From: Spirosoma profusum
GTDB taxonomy: Bacteria > Bacteroidota > Bacteroidia > Cytophagales > Spirosomataceae
Reading direction: 5' to 3'
DNA: 64,000 bases
NCBI RefSeq assembly: GCF_014699005.1
Contig: NZ_JACWZY010000009.1
Location: 124,001 to 188,000, forward strand
The first letter of the stretch is position 1, and every line of letters starts with the position of its first letter. Below, one piece after another: positions 24,164-33,425 of this stretch. Under the pieces are notes generated by a model. That model made no database searches. It was not told where the DNA came from and saw only the letters and a program-made list of their open reading frames with translations. The position numbers and the translations under genes were made by a program.

Positions 24164-24778
24164 TCACCCCAATCGCATTCCGTCACTCAGTTTAAAAACT
24201 TCCCGTAAACACTGGGCGGTCAGCACGGCGTCTTCCAGAGCGTTGTGAAAACCGTCTTCGCGGGCGAAACCGAAATACTGGGCAATGGCGGTCAGACTGA
24301 GTCGGTCGGGAGTTTTGCGTCCGTTGGCACGTAGCACCCGGAACGTAAAGTACACCAGCGTATGCAGGTCGAGCAGCACCCGCGAATAGGGCCATTTCTG
24401 TTTCTCGTACCGATACGCTTCTTTCAGAAAATTGATGTCGTTAATAACGCTTTGCCCGCAAATCACTACGTCGCGCAGGTAAGGCGTGCGGTCCAGTTGT
24501 CCCTTCGGCACCCGAATACCCAGTTGCTGGCAAATCCATTCTTCCATTTCGGGCAGTACGTCGTAGATCATCGGCGCGTCGTCCAGATCAGCCAGCGACA
24601 GGTTATGAATTTTTTCGGATGAGGACGAAAACGCTTCGTGATTTTCGGGATACACGTTGGTCAGGTAGCGACCTTTCTCCGTCCATTGGTCATCGAAAAG
24701 CACCGCCCCAATTTGTATAATCTCGTTGTAGTCCGGTTCGGGGCCGGTCATTTCCAGATCAAGAACTAAATAGGACAT
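24164..24778 (-). CDS. DEDDh 3'-5' exonuclease (DnaQ/RNase T-like)
   Basis: A 204-residue single-domain exonuclease. ExoI is DLEMTG (residues 6-11, with the two acidic metal ligands). ExoII is VINDINFLKEAY (asparagine then aspartate) and ExoIII is the HNALEDAVLTAQCL segment with the general-base histidine and the last aspartate. This DEDDh pattern occurs in DNA polymerase III epsilon subunits, RNase T and oligoribonuclease. The spacing and the LTAIAQYFGF segment fit an epsilon-like protein without a polymerase partner domain. The substrate (DNA or RNA) cannot be decided. Confidence 0.88.
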   Translation of the reverse strand: MSYLVLDLEMTGPEPDYNEIIQIGAVLFDDQWTEKGRYLTNVYPENHEAFSSSSEKIHNLSLADLDDAPMIYDVLPEMEEWICQQLGIRVPKGQLDRTPYLRDVVICGQSVINDINFLKEAYRYEKQKWPYSRVLLDLHTLVYFTFRVLRANGRKTPDRLSLTAIAQYFGFAREDGFHNALEDAVLTAQCLREVFKLSDGMRLG

Positions 24779-24887
24779 GTCGGTAAATTAGTTACTGAAC
24801 TATTTTTTGATGGTAACAAAATCCCGCTTTTTGCGGTAATTTTTGAAAAATTATACGGCCAATTTTCACGCCTAATTCTAACCTGCT

Positions 24888-27068
24888 TCACAGTACCTTT
24901 TCCGGCAATGTATCGCGACTGCTACGTTTAGTATTTTTTCCAGATTTGATACGTTCTACCAGTTTTCCAATGTCGCTGCTGACCTGTTGAATAAACTGCA
25001 ATTGCTCGTTCAGGAACGTATCGTCGGGAAGTTGATTAAGCGGTAGGACAGCTTCAGCCGGTAACACCATTGCCTCCGCTATGTTGTACATTCCTAAGCG
25101 AGTCAGGCTTTCGGTTAAGGCAAACAACGCTCGTTTTACAGGACGTAGCATCAAAACAGGCAAGGACGTAACATTGTCCGTGAGCCGGGCCGACATGATG
25201 GTGGCGATATTCGCCGACAGAATGTAATTCAGCACCACAAATTCATAAATCAGTTTTTCGTTACGTTGCTTGTGCTTCGGCTCAGAAACCATTCGCTCGA
25301 AAGCAGCACTCAGGTTGGCCGAGGTAATGTATACTTCTTTTCGCACCAGCCTGTACTCAATTACATCGATTCGGCGGCCCGACAAACTATCGAGCAGCAG
25401 TTGAACGTATCGCAGGTTGGCTTTCAGCAAGTCCTGCATGGGTTTATTCAGTTGCTCCGACTCCCATTGCGGAAAAAACAGATACCCGGCCAGCAGCGCA
25501 ATGCCTCCGCCCATGAGCGTATCGAGCAATCGCTCCTGTGCCACACCCAGATAACCGACGCCCAGAAAGCTAAAGAGAATCAGCACAAACGGCGTTACGC
25601 AAATGACCATGGCAATGTAATTGATTCGTTGCGAGCTGTACGTACCGAGCATAAAGAGCACCAGAAACACAAAATGCACGGTCTTATTCGGGATAAAAGT
25701 CAGAATAAGCAGGCCCATTATCCCCCCGGCAAAGGTCCCGATGATACGTTCTACATTTCGCTGACGAGTCAGGCTAAACGCGGGTTTCAGGATAACCGAA
25801 ATCGTTAACAATACCCAATAACTATAGTGCCCATACGGCAGCAACTTGGTCAGAATGAAGCCGATCAGCATGGCCAGGGCCACACGTACTGAATGCCGAA
25901 ATACGGAAGAATCGGTGGTGAGGTTATTCCGAAACGATTTGAAGTCGATAATTACGTGTGACACAAACCGACCGTATTCGCGGTTTGTCCTATTCAATGG
26001 CTCGTCATCCGGTTTCAGGATATTTTTCTGAATCGTATTGAGTCGTTGGCTTACCGTTCGCAGACTCACCAGCACTTTTCGAAGCACCAGCGTACTACCT
26101 TTTTCTTCTCCGATTCCGTCGATACATCGTTTCAGGGATTCCAGATTTCCGCTGATGTCTACCGATTTGTGAAATGGCACCGGCGACTGAATGGCCAGCC
26201 CAATATGATCCAACTCAGCCGACAGTTGTCGAATCAACTGGGCAATATTTTCGAGAACTCCCGACTTTCCGAAACGCTCCCGAATATTCCGATAATCGTA
26301 ATACATGGCAATAATCTGTTCGTATAGATCAACCATGTCGATAAACGTCAATAGTAATACACGCCCTGTACGGGTCGATTCCGTCACAATACGTCGACTT
26401 TTGAACAGGACTTCCCGGACAGCATCCTGTTTTTCACTCACGACGACCTGCTGGGCAATCAATCGTCGGTAGGCGTCATCGATGGGTGAAGAAATCTGAT
26501 AAAAATCAGCTTTGATAGCCATCAATTTGGCCGTTTCGTGAATACATTGTCCCAGTGCCTGTTCGGCCAGTCGATACGGTTGAAGCTGAGAAGCCAGCAG
26601 ACTGATACTGGTGTACCAAACCCCTCCCGCCATCACCAAACCCGCTTCCACCAGCACCTGCTGGCTATTGAGCGGCCGGTCGAGCATTAAAATCATGATG
26701 AGCAAAGCCGCCGTTCCTACCGACGTAGCGCGGTTGCCGTACATGGCAAACATCGAAAAGAAAAAGCTAAACAGCAGAATTTCAAATCCCATGACGTAGG
26801 GATTCAATCGGGCGAAACCCGTTGCCAATGTCACTAGAAACCCACACAAAACGGCTGTCAGCATCCCGTTACGTCGGTGCATCACGGGGCCGGGTGCATC
26901 GGCAATGCTCACATTGAGCGCTCCCAGCGATAAGGCCATGCCCGTTTCAAGCTGCCCTAATTCCCTGAATAACAGCGACGGCAGGAGAATTGACAACGTA
27001 ATACGCACCCCATCCGAGAAATACTGGCTGGACAAGAAATAACCAACTTGTCGGGTACGTCTGTTCAT
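24888..27068 (-). CDS. FUSC-family (YccS/YhfK-like) membrane protein
   Basis: A 726-residue inner-membrane protein with the duplicated architecture of this family: an N-terminal block of about six helices (residues 15-150), a cytoplasmic segment of about 250 residues, a second block of helices (about 390-520, with VRVALAMLIGFILTKLLPYGHYSYWVLLTI) and a C-terminal cytosolic domain. Relatives are linked to aromatic-acid or drug export, but the function here is unknown. The start lies 11 bases after the stop of the ABC exporter gene on the same strand, so the two probably form an operon. Confidence 0.88.
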   Translation of the reverse strand: MNRRTRQVGYFLSSQYFSDGVRITLSILLPSLLFRELGQLETGMALSLGALNVSIADAPGPVMHRRNGMLTAVLCGFLVTLATGFARLNPYVMGFEILLFSFFFSMFAMYGNRATSVGTAALLIMILMLDRPLNSQQVLVEAGLVMAGGVWYTSISLLASQLQPYRLAEQALGQCIHETAKLMAIKADFYQISSPIDDAYRRLIAQQVVVSEKQDAVREVLFKSRRIVTESTRTGRVLLLTFIDMVDLYEQIIAMYYDYRNIRERFGKSGVLENIAQLIRQLSAELDHIGLAIQSPVPFHKSVDISGNLESLKRCIDGIGEEKGSTLVLRKVLVSLRTVSQRLNTIQKNILKPDDEPLNRTNREYGRFVSHVIIDFKSFRNNLTTDSSVFRHSVRVALAMLIGFILTKLLPYGHYSYWVLLTISVILKPAFSLTRQRNVERIIGTFAGGIMGLLILTFIPNKTVHFVFLVLFMLGTYSSQRINYIAMVICVTPFVLILFSFLGVGYLGVAQERLLDTLMGGGIALLAGYLFFPQWESEQLNKPMQDLLKANLRYVQLLLDSLSGRRIDVIEYRLVRKEVYITSANLSAAFERMVSEPKHKQRNEKLIYEFVVLNYILSANIATIMSARLTDNVTSLPVLMLRPVKRALFALTESLTRLGMYNIAEAMVLPAEAVLPLNQLPDDTFLNEQLQFIQQVSSDIGKLVERIKSGKNTKRSSRDTLPEKVL

Positions 27069-27079
27069 GTACGAATGGC

Positions 27080-28843
27080 TTAGATCATGGCAGGGACACC
27101 CGTTTTTCGTTCACCAATTTGCTGCCGCCACATGGCGTAATATAAACCTTTCTGAGCAAGCAGGGCGTCATGGGCGCCCATTTCCACAATTTTCCCTTTT
27201 TCAAGCACAAAAATTGTCGTCGCGTGCATGATTGTCGAAAGACGATGCGCAATTAGTATGGTAATCTGGGATTTCAGGGCTGAAACGCTACGTACCGTAT
27301 CGGTAATTTCTTCTTCGGTGAGTGAATCCAGCGCCGACGTAGCCTCATCGAAAATCAATAATCGGGGCTCCCGAACCAGTGCCCTGGCAATGGATAACCG
27401 TTGTTTTTCGCCACCCGACATTTTCAATCCGCCTTCGCCTATTGGGGTATCGAGACCTTTTTCGGAGCGGGCCAGTAGATGATCACAGGCAGCCTTGTCG
27501 AGCGCGTTGAGCATTTCCGCTTCCGTAGCATCGGGTTTCACAAAAAGCAGGTTTTCGCGGATGGTACCCGAGAATAGATGCGTATCCTGCGTTACGAAGC
27601 CGATTTGCCGACGCATTGGATTGAAACGCAGGTCTTTGGTCGAGATATCGTTGTAATAAATTTCACCGGCAACCGGCCGGTACAATCCGACCAGCAATTT
27701 CACCATCGTTGATTTTCCCGAGCCCGATGGCCCAACAAACGCAATGGTATCACCCAGCGACGCTTCGAACGTAACACCATCAATGGCGTTCTGGTTGGCC
27801 CCTTTGTGGCGAAAAACAACGTTTTCAAATCGTAAATTTTCGATGGGGCCAACTTCAATCGGCGATTCGGGGTTCCGTTCGATGGGTTTCGCCATCAACG
27901 TACCAAAACTGTTCAAACCGGCCTCGGCTTCGCGATACGCCAGAATAATATTTCCTAAATCCTGCAATGGGTTGAAGATGGAAACCGAAATAAACTGCAT
28001 CGAAATGAGTTCGCCGGGACGTAGTACGTTCCGAAAAATCAGCCAGAGTAACGTAAAGAGTACCGATTGTTTCAGTACGTTCAACGTAGTACTTTGCCAG
28101 AATGTGAGCAGTCGTACCCTCTTGACTTTGGTCATTTCCAGCTCGAAAATCTTGGCGGTAAGCCCTTTCATCCGCCGAATTTCAGGAAATGTAAGTCCCA
28201 GACTTTTAATCAGTTCGATGTTACGTAGCGATTCGGTTATTACGCCTGACAGCATCGCTGTTTCGCGATTAATGTTACGTTGGGTCGTTTTGATTTCCCG
28301 GCTCAGCAAACCCGTCAGGCCGCCAAGAATTAACACCCCAATCAGAAATACCGGAATCAGGGCCCAGTGTTTGGTGATGGCGTACCAGATCAAAAACCCC
28401 ATTCCGACCAGCGATGAGAACAGGACGTTGACGAACGAATTGATGAATTTTTCGGTGTCGGTACGTACCTTTTGCAGGATCGACAACGTAGCACCGCTAC
28501 TTTGATCGCCAAATTCCTGATACGACAGACGTAGCGTCTGCTTCAACCCATCGTTAAATATATCGGTGCCAAATCGCTGCACCACCTGCCGTGTTACGTA
28601 TTCCTGAAACGCTTTGATCAGGTTCGACAGAATGGCAACGCCAACGGCAATAGCCAGCAGTTTGAGAACCCCCGAAACTCGTTCAGGCTCGGGTTTCGGA
28701 ACTGGATTCGTGGCGTATTCATCGATGATCTTACCGAATATAATCGGGTCGATCAGCGCCAGTACCTGCGCCATGCCCGCCAGTACCAGTGCCAGTAAAG
28801 CCAGTCCGCGATAAGGCTTCAGGTATTGCCACAGAATCTGCAT
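27080..28843 (-). CDS. ABC exporter, fused permease and ATPase
   Basis: A half-transporter of 587 residues that would work as a dimer. I start at the ATG at 28843 (MQILWQYLKPYRGLAL); the 31 codons further upstream are translated heptamer repeat. Six membrane helices occupy about 15-310. The ATPase domain has Walker A GPSGSGKS near residue 380, the Q-loop VTQDTHLFSG, signature SGGEKQR, Walker B LLIFDEATS and the H-loop IAHRLST. The type resembles MsbA/lipid or peptide exporters, but the substrate is not determinable. It precedes the FUSC gene by 11 bases. Confidence 0.92.
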   Translation of the reverse strand: MQILWQYLKPYRGLALLALVLAGMAQVLALIDPIIFGKIIDEYATNPVPKPEPERVSGVLKLLAIAVGVAILSNLIKAFQEYVTRQVVQRFGTDIFNDGLKQTLRLSYQEFGDQSSGATLSILQKVRTDTEKFINSFVNVLFSSLVGMGFLIWYAITKHWALIPVFLIGVLILGGLTGLLSREIKTTQRNINRETAMLSGVITESLRNIELIKSLGLTFPEIRRMKGLTAKIFELEMTKVKRVRLLTFWQSTTLNVLKQSVLFTLLWLIFRNVLRPGELISMQFISVSIFNPLQDLGNIILAYREAEAGLNSFGTLMAKPIERNPESPIEVGPIENLRFENVVFRHKGANQNAIDGVTFEASLGDTIAFVGPSGSGKSTMVKLLVGLYRPVAGEIYYNDISTKDLRFNPMRRQIGFVTQDTHLFSGTIRENLLFVKPDATEAEMLNALDKAACDHLLARSEKGLDTPIGEGGLKMSGGEKQRLSIARALVREPRLLIFDEATSALDSLTEEEITDTVRSVSALKSQITILIAHRLSTIMHATTIFVLEKGKIVEMGAHDALLAQKGLYYAMWRQQIGERKTGVPAMI

Positions 28844-28850
28844 CGACAGG

Positions 28851-28949
28851 GGTGATAGTGATGAACGATGAGTGATGAACGATGAGAAATGAACAGTGCG
28901 CCAGCCTACCGCAACGACAGCCCGGTTATCGTTCATCGCTCATCACTTT
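28851..28949. repeat. Inverted pair of GATGAAC/GATGAGT heptamer arrays
   Basis: The left arm (28851-28895) reads GATGAAC, GATGAGT, GATGAAC, GATGAGA, AATGAAC. The right arm (28924-28949) reads GTTCATC, GCTCATC, ACTTTT. It lies between rpiB and the ABC exporter gene, both on the minus strand. It supplies a false FITHRSSLS extension to the exporter frame. Confidence 0.8.
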
Positions 28950-29383
28950 TAATACGTATCCAATTGCTGGATTCGGGACAGGTGGCGGCCTCCTTCAAAA
29001 GGCGTATCCAGCCAAATCTGAACCAGTTTCAGGGCCGTTTGTTCCGACATCATGCGTTCGCCGAGCGAGATGACATTAGCATCATTATGTTCGCGGCACA
29101 AACGAGCCGATTCCTCATTCCAGCAAAGTCCGCAACGTACCCCCCGAACGCGGTTAGCGGCAATTGCCTCGCCATTGCCCGAGCCACCCAGCACAACCCC
29201 CCGCTCAACTTCACCGGCCGCAACCGCTTCGGCAACCGGGCGAATATAGACAGGGTAATCAACAGAAGGAGTAGCCGCATACGTTCCTTTATCGATCACC
29301 TCGTGACCCAGGTCGATGAGCATTTTTTTGATGGCTTCCTTGTACTGGAAACCGGCGTGATCGGAGCCAATGGCAATTTTCAT
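28949..29383 (-). CDS. rpiB: Ribose-5-phosphate isomerase B
   Basis: Interconverts ribose 5-phosphate and ribulose 5-phosphate in the non-oxidative pentose phosphate pathway. The 144-residue protein starts MKIAIGSDHAGFQYKEAIK, the exact RpiB opening with the phosphate-binding Asp-His. The block RGVVLGGSGNGEAIAANRVRGVRCGLCW follows, where G-S-G-N-G is the signature, and then the NDANVISLGERM segment. This family usually has a catalytic Cys in the GCGSGIG region; here the motif is GGSGNG, so a variant active site may operate, as in mycobacterial-type RpiB. A good TAnnTTTG element sits 29 bases upstream. It is divergent from zwf. Confidence 0.94.
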   Translation of the reverse strand: MKIAIGSDHAGFQYKEAIKKMLIDLGHEVIDKGTYAATPSVDYPVYIRPVAEAVAAGEVERGVVLGGSGNGEAIAANRVRGVRCGLCWNEESARLCREHNDANVISLGERMMSEQTALKLVQIWLDTPFEGGRHLSRIQQLDTY

Positions 29384-29411
29384 GATAGCAGAAATCGGGT
29401 AAAATTCGGCC

Positions 29412-29419
29412 CAAAAGTA
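29412..29419 (-). promoter_or_regulatory. TAnnTTTG element of rpiB
   Basis: TACTTTTG on the minus strand, 29 bases before the rpiB ATG. The -33 element is weak. Confidence 0.5.
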
Positions 29420-29584
29420 GTAGAATCGGGACGTAAGACGAAACCTGGACGCTGTTTAGGGTAACGATTTAAGCCAGAAAGGTATAGTTTTTGGCCAAAG
29501 CGATTCACCAAAACAACTTCTAGCGGTGTAAACTTGTTCCGAAAGCAGGGTGGCGGTAATTTGCGCCCCTCAATACGTCAACTC

Positions 29585-31099
29585 ATGATTCCAGCTACTA
29601 ATCAGCGTCCATCAGCCACTATACTGTTTATTTTCGGTGGCAGTGGCGATCTGAATCTTCGCAAACTTACCCCTGCGCTATACAATTTATTCATCGACAA
29701 TTACCTGCCCGAGCGGTTTTCAGTGGTCGGATTGGGACGTAGTGATTATTCCGACGAGTCGTTTCGGGAGCGCTTATTCGAAGGCATTGAGTCGTTTTCC
29801 CGGCGAAAAAATGGCCCGACAAATACTTGGAAGTCGTTTTCGCCCATGATTACGTACCTGCAGATGGACGCCAGCGATGCGGGCGCTTATGCAAAACTTT
29901 CCGATTTTGTCGCTAAAAAGCACAAAGAATGGGGTGAGCAGCCTGAGGTTATTTTCTACCTTGCCGTTGCTCCTCAGTTAGTTCCGGACATTGCCACCAA
30001 CCTTGGCAAAATGGAACTGTGTGGCGATAAATCGCACGTGCGGATTGTGGTTGAAAAGCCGTTCGGGCATGACCTGAAAACGGCGCAGGAGTTGAATGCG
30101 TTGCTGGGCGGCCTCTTTGCTGAAGAGCAGATTTATCGCATTGACCACTACCTGGGCAAGGAAACGGTGCAGAATATTCTGGCGCTACGTTTCGCCAATT
30201 CCCTTTTTGAGCCCATCTGGAACCGCAGCTACGTAGAATATGTCCAAATCACAGCCGCTGAAACTGTGGGGCTTGAAGGGCGGGGCGGTTATTACGAAGG
30301 GTCAGGCGCGCTACGTGACATGATCCAGAATCACCTGCTTCAGGTGCTGTGCATGGTAGCGACGGAAGCGCCTATTTCGTTCGAAGCCAATGAAGTACGT
30401 AACAAAAAAGTAGACGTATTGAACGCCATTCGCCGGATTAAACCCAGCCAGGTAAAAAATATTGCCGTTCGTGGTCAGTACGGACCTGGCAAAACCAAAG
30501 GAAAAGAAGTTGGTGGGGACGATATTCCCGGCTATCGGCAGGAAGAAGGCGTTAAACCCGATTCGGCGACGGAGACATTTGCCGCTATCAAGCTGTATGT
30601 CGATAACTGGCGCTGGGAGAACGTACCATTTTACCTCCGAACAGGGAAATCACTGCCGGAAAAAGCAACAGTTATTACCATTCAATTCAAGCCCGCGCCC
30701 GATTATGCGTTCCCCGACGAAGCTACGCACAACTGGCAATCGAACCGGCTGACCATCGGCATTCAGCCCGCTATGGACATTCGGTTGCGATTTCAGGCGA
30801 AACGGCCGGGGCAAACGCTCGCTATCGACCCCGTTGAAATGGTGTTCAGCTACAAAGATGCGTACGCTGGTCAGGAGCCGGAAGCCTACGAAACCCTCCT
30901 TCTCGACGTAATGACGGGTGATGCTACGTTGTTCATGCGGGCAGATCAGGTCGAAGCTGCCTGGAAAGTAGTAACACCAATTCTGGAGGCCTGGGAATCA
31001 GAAACACCTGATTTCCCGAACTATACGCCCGGCACCTGGGGACCCGAAGCTGCCGACAAGCTCGTTCAGAAAGACGGGTTTCAGTGGATGATGAAGTAA
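29585..31099 (+). CDS. zwf: Glucose-6-phosphate 1-dehydrogenase
   Basis: Oxidises glucose 6-phosphate to 6-phosphogluconolactone with NADP, the entry of the oxidative pentose phosphate pathway. I choose the ATG at 29585 ([28 protein letters not shown]), which places the Rossmann motif GGSGDL near residue 20 and gives 504 residues. The active-site signature RIDHYLGKE lies near residue 185, with VVEKPFGHD before it. The coenzyme motif and the C-terminal substrate domain ([14 protein letters not shown]) are complete. It is followed by a cupin gene and pgl on the same strand, so the lactone product is handled by the neighbour. rpiB is divergent. Confidence 0.97.
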   Translation: MIPATNQRPSATILFIFGGSGDLNLRKLTPALYNLFIDNYLPERFSVVGLGRSDYSDESFRERLFEGIESFSRRKNGPTNTWKSFSPMITYLQMDASDAGAYAKLSDFVAKKHKEWGEQPEVIFYLAVAPQLVPDIATNLGKMELCGDKSHVRIVVEKPFGHDLKTAQELNALLGGLFAEEQIYRIDHYLGKETVQNILALRFANSLFEPIWNRSYVEYVQITAAETVGLEGRGGYYEGSGALRDMIQNHLLQVLCMVATEAPISFEANEVRNKKVDVLNAIRRIKPSQVKNIAVRGQYGPGKTKGKEVGGDDIPGYRQEEGVKPDSATETFAAIKLYVDNWRWENVPFYLRTGKSLPEKATVITIQFKPAPDYAFPDEATHNWQSNRLTIGIQPAMDIRLRFQAKRPGQTLAIDPVEMVFSYKDAYAGQEPEAYETLLLDVMTGDATLFMRADQVEAAWKVVTPILEAWESETPDFPNYTPGTWGPEAADKLVQKDGFQWMMK

Positions 31100-31101
31100 A
31101 T

Positions 31102-31246
31102 TTAGTCGATAGCCATCAGTCAGTAGTCGAATTAAGTGATGATAGTGGCCCTGACAGGCTCCGGCTGTCAGAGTCGCGCCAGCGACCAATAGGATAATTA
31201 CTACCTAGACGACAGCCAGAGCCTGTCGGAGCCTGCTAACAACTAT
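31102..31246. repeat. Composite inverted repeat with GACAGGCTC/GCTGTC hairpins after zwf
   Basis: The outer arms are TTAGTCGATAGCC-type heptamers (about 31102-31131) and AACTATTGACTGACC (about 31239-31253). Inside lie three perfect small hairpins: CTGACAG/CTGTCAG (31151-31171), GTCGC/GCGAC (31173-31186) and CGACAG/CTGTCG (31210-31228). The words GACAGGCTC and GAGCCTGTC are shared with the repeat at 47.4 kb, which suggests a REP-like element nested in a heptamer array. Confidence 0.65.
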
Positions 31247-31291
31247 TGACTGACCGCAACGACGGACCGTGACTAACCAGTATAACTTCCT

Positions 31292-31636
31292 ATGCCTATC
31301 CAATTTGAAACTTTGTTTGTCGATGATCCAAGCCTGCCGTGGGAAACGGTAGCGGAAGGGGTGAAACGTAAAATAATGACGTACGATGCTAACCTGATGA
31401 TGGTAAAAGTTGCCTTCGAAGCAGGTGGCATTGGTACGCCACACAGCCATTATCATACCCAGATGAGCTACGTAGCAAGTGGTGCTTTCGATATTACTAT
31501 TGGCGACGAAACCCGGACGGTACGTGCTGGTGATGCGTATTACATTCCGCCCAACGTATGGCACGGGGCCGTTTGCCGGGAAGCAGGCATATTAGTTGAT
31601 TTGTTTACGCCTATGCGGGAGGATTTTGTTCAGTAA
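31292..31636 (+). CDS. Small cupin-domain protein
   Basis: A 114-residue single cupin. Motif 1 is the GTPHSHYHTQMSYVASG segment with two or three histidines and a glutamine in place of the usual glutamate, and motif 2 is GDAYYIPPNVWHGAV with the last metal-ligand histidine. It probably binds a divalent metal; enzymatic or sensory role unknown. It lies between zwf and pgl, with 190 and 42 base gaps, so it may be co-transcribed with pgl. A role in sugar-phosphate metabolism is suggested only by that position. Confidence 0.88.
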   Translation: MPIQFETLFVDDPSLPWETVAEGVKRKIMTYDANLMMVKVAFEAGGIGTPHSHYHTQMSYVASGAFDITIGDETRTVRAGDAYYIPPNVWHGAVCREAGILVDLFTPMREDFVQ

Positions 31637-31678
31637 ACTACTACCAACGTAACGTAAATGTAAAACACAGAACGTATC

Positions 31679-32422
31679 GTGCAACTCATCGTTACCAAAA
31701 ATCCGACCGAGCTGGCTAAAACGGCGGCCAAATTCATTACCAAACGTATCAACGACGTACTGAAAACGCAGGACCGGTTTACAATCGCCCTGTCGGGGGG
31801 AAGTACCCCGAAAGCGCTCCACGAATTACTGGCGAAATCGCCGTATGTTGAACAGGTTCCGTGGGCACAGCTACATATCTTCTGGGGTGATGAACGCTAC
31901 GTTCCCATCGATGACTCACAGAATAACGCGGGTATGGCGTATGATACGTTGCTGGGACACGTGTACACGCCCGAAGAGCAGATCCACGTCTGGCGAACGG
32001 ACCTCTCCCCAGATGAAGCCGCTGCTGATTACGACCGGATTTTACATGATTACTTTGGCGAAACGGGTGCCGGCGTGGATTCGCCTACGTTCGATTTAAT
32101 CCTGCTGGGTATGGGCGACGACGGCCACACGCTTTCGTTATTCCCCGGCACCGACGTCGTACACGAAACAACAGCCTGGACAAAAGCTTACTTTCTAACG
32201 AAACAGGACATGTATCGCCTGACGCTTACGGCTCCTGTCGCAAATCGGGCCAGGTGTGTCCTGTTTTTAGTGGCGGGACCGCAGAAAGCGGCCCCGTTAA
32301 AAGAAGTTCTCGAAGGTGAATCCAATCCTGATCTATATCCTTCGCAGGTCATCAAGCCTGTTGATGGAGAATTGGTGTGGATGGTCGATGAAAAAGCGGC
32401 CAGCGATTTAACAAAGCGATAG
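31679..32422 (+). CDS. pgl: 6-phosphogluconolactonase (DevB type)
   Basis: Hydrolyses 6-phosphogluconolactone, the product of the Zwf reaction, to 6-phosphogluconate. The frame starts with GTG at 31679 (M/VQLIVTKNPTELAK), 247 residues, normal for the family. Recognised segments are TIALSGGSTPKALHELL, the IFWGDERYVPIDDSQNN block and LLGMGDDGHTLSLFPG with the catalytic acidic residues and histidine, followed by RLTLTAPVANRAR. Context with zwf and rpiB supports the assignment. A strong hairpin terminator follows at 32443. Confidence 0.96.
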   Translation: MQLIVTKNPTELAKTAAKFITKRINDVLKTQDRFTIALSGGSTPKALHELLAKSPYVEQVPWAQLHIFWGDERYVPIDDSQNNAGMAYDTLLGHVYTPEEQIHVWRTDLSPDEAAADYDRILHDYFGETGAGVDSPTFDLILLGMGDDGHTLSLFPGTDVVHETTAWTKAYFLTKQDMYRLTLTAPVANRARCVLFLVAGPQKAAPLKEVLEGESNPDLYPSQVIKPVDGELVWMVDEKAASDLTKR

Positions 32423-32442
32423 CGCTACGTTCCCTACCAGTC

Positions 32443-32486
32443 AGTAACGCGAAAGACCCGCCAATTGACGGGTCTTTCGCGTTACT
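32443..32486. terminator. Bidirectional terminator between pgl and the small lipoprotein gene
   Basis: A perfect 18-bp stem (32443-32460 with 32469-32486) surrounds an eight-base loop CCAATTGA. It separates convergent genes. No strong U-run follows, but the stem stability and position support termination. Confidence 0.8.
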
Positions 32487-32501
32487 ACGCATGAAAGGTG
32501 A

Positions 32502-32705
32502 TTATTTAATCGAATCTTTCTTAGTGGTATCAGTCGACATGGTTGCGGTTGAATCTCCAGCCGTAGACGTAGAATCCGTAGTCGTGGTCGCCGTCGCCGT
32601 CGAATCCGTTACCGTAGTAGAGGTTTCGGTACTTTCGGTTTTGGTGCTGGAGCAGGCAGTTGCCAATGCCATCATTGCGAGCATAAAGAAGGCTGATTTC
32701 GCCAT
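32502..32705 (-). CDS. Small Thr/Ser-rich lipoprotein
   Basis: A 67-residue secreted lipoprotein. The signal peptide MAKSAFFMLAMMALATAC ends in a lipobox (ATAC), so Cys18 should be lipidated. The rest is a low-complexity chain rich in Thr, Ser, Asp and Ala ending in TKKDSIK, with no folded domain expected. An overlapping plus-strand frame exists, but its product (Val-rich) has no signal and is the mirror of the Ser/Thr codons. Such short lipoproteins are frequent and unnamed in Cytophagales. Confidence 0.75.
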   Translation of the reverse strand: MAKSAFFMLAMMALATACSSTKTESTETSTTVTDSTATATTTTDSTSTAGDSTATMSTDTTKKDSIK

Positions 32706-32848
32706 GGTTGTCAGTAAATTTTAGTTAGATGAATATTTTTAGAGCCACTTATTAATTCTATTAACTCAAAAAAGTAACCCATGTTCGTATATACTTTTTA
32801 GTTTTTTTAACTTTCTCAACTGGAACGCAGCACATTAGCCGTTATAAC

Positions 32849-32917
32849 GGTCAGGCGTGGTCAGTTGTAGTCAGGTTCTGTGATACGTTCCCTGACTACA
32901 ACTGACCACGCCTGGCC
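32849..32917. repeat. 27-bp inverted repeat with one mismatch
   Basis: The left arm 32849-32875 and the right arm 32891-32917 differ at one of 27 positions and enclose a 15-base loop. The arms contain CGTGGTCAGTTGTAGTCAGG, again readable as related heptamers (GGTCAGT, TGTAGTC). It lies between two minus-strand genes and precedes the terminator at 32934. Confidence 0.85.
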
Positions 32918-32933
32918 ATTAATACGACATAAA

Positions 32934-32955
32934 AAAAGGGGTTAACGCCCCTTTT
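32934..32955 (-). terminator. Terminator of the DUF4332 gene
   Basis: AAAAGGGG (32934-32941) and CCCCTTTT (32948-32955) form an 8-bp hairpin. On the minus strand it ends in a U-rich run from the extra A bases at 32931-32933. It overlaps the stop codon region of the gene. Confidence 0.75.
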
Positions 32956-33362
32956 CAATATTCCAACATTCGTGGTAAGCCTTTCGCTTGTTCGATGAAG
33001 TCGCCGATCTGTTCGACGGAGGGGGGGCGTTGGGTAAACTGACGGACGCTGTTTATTTCGATCAATTTAGCGTGTAGGTTGGCGGCCACCCGCTGCGCCA
33101 GTTCCTTCACCGTGTCAACCCCCGCTTCTTCCATTAAATCACTATAAACCCGCCCAATACCTTTAATTCGCGCCAGGTCGGCCCGGTTGGCTAATTCCAG
33201 AATCACTTTCCCATCGATACCACTCATGTTGGACAGCGATTTACGATCAGATGGCGTTTTGGTGGCTTCGAGCAGCATATCTGCATCGCTGATTCCCTGG
33301 GCTTTCAGCGCATTCAGCACCGAATCAGACATACCCCGTAGTTCTCCTAATGTTAGAGCCAT
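32955..33362 (-). CDS. DUF4332 helix-hairpin-helix protein
   Basis: A 135-residue cytosolic protein with two helix-hairpin-helix-like units of the DUF4332 type. The first is MSDSVLNALKAQGISDADMLL, followed by the GIDGKVILELANRADLARIKGIGRVYSDLMEEAGVDTV-like core with the typical ARIKGIG hairpin. HhH units often bind nucleic acid without sequence specificity, but no enzymatic motif is present and the function is unknown. It has its own terminator and an inverted repeat downstream. Confidence 0.85.
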   Translation of the reverse strand: MALTLGELRGMSDSVLNALKAQGISDADMLLEATKTPSDRKSLSNMSGIDGKVILELANRADLARIKGIGRVYSDLMEEAGVDTVKELAQRVAANLHAKLIEINSVRQFTQRPPSVEQIGDFIEQAKGLPRMLEY

Positions 33363-33425
33363 TTGAGAAAAAACTTTTGATTAAAAAGTGAGGTCGGCCT
33401 GACCTTCAGACCGAATGATACATTT

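Noticed and set aside
27744..28505. 253-codon plus-strand frame over the ABC exporter
   Set aside because: Antisense shadow; the minus strand has complete ABC motifs.
32491..32724. 77-codon plus-strand Val-rich frame over the small lipoprotein
   Set aside because: Mirror of Ser/Thr codons; the minus strand has a signal peptide and lipobox.
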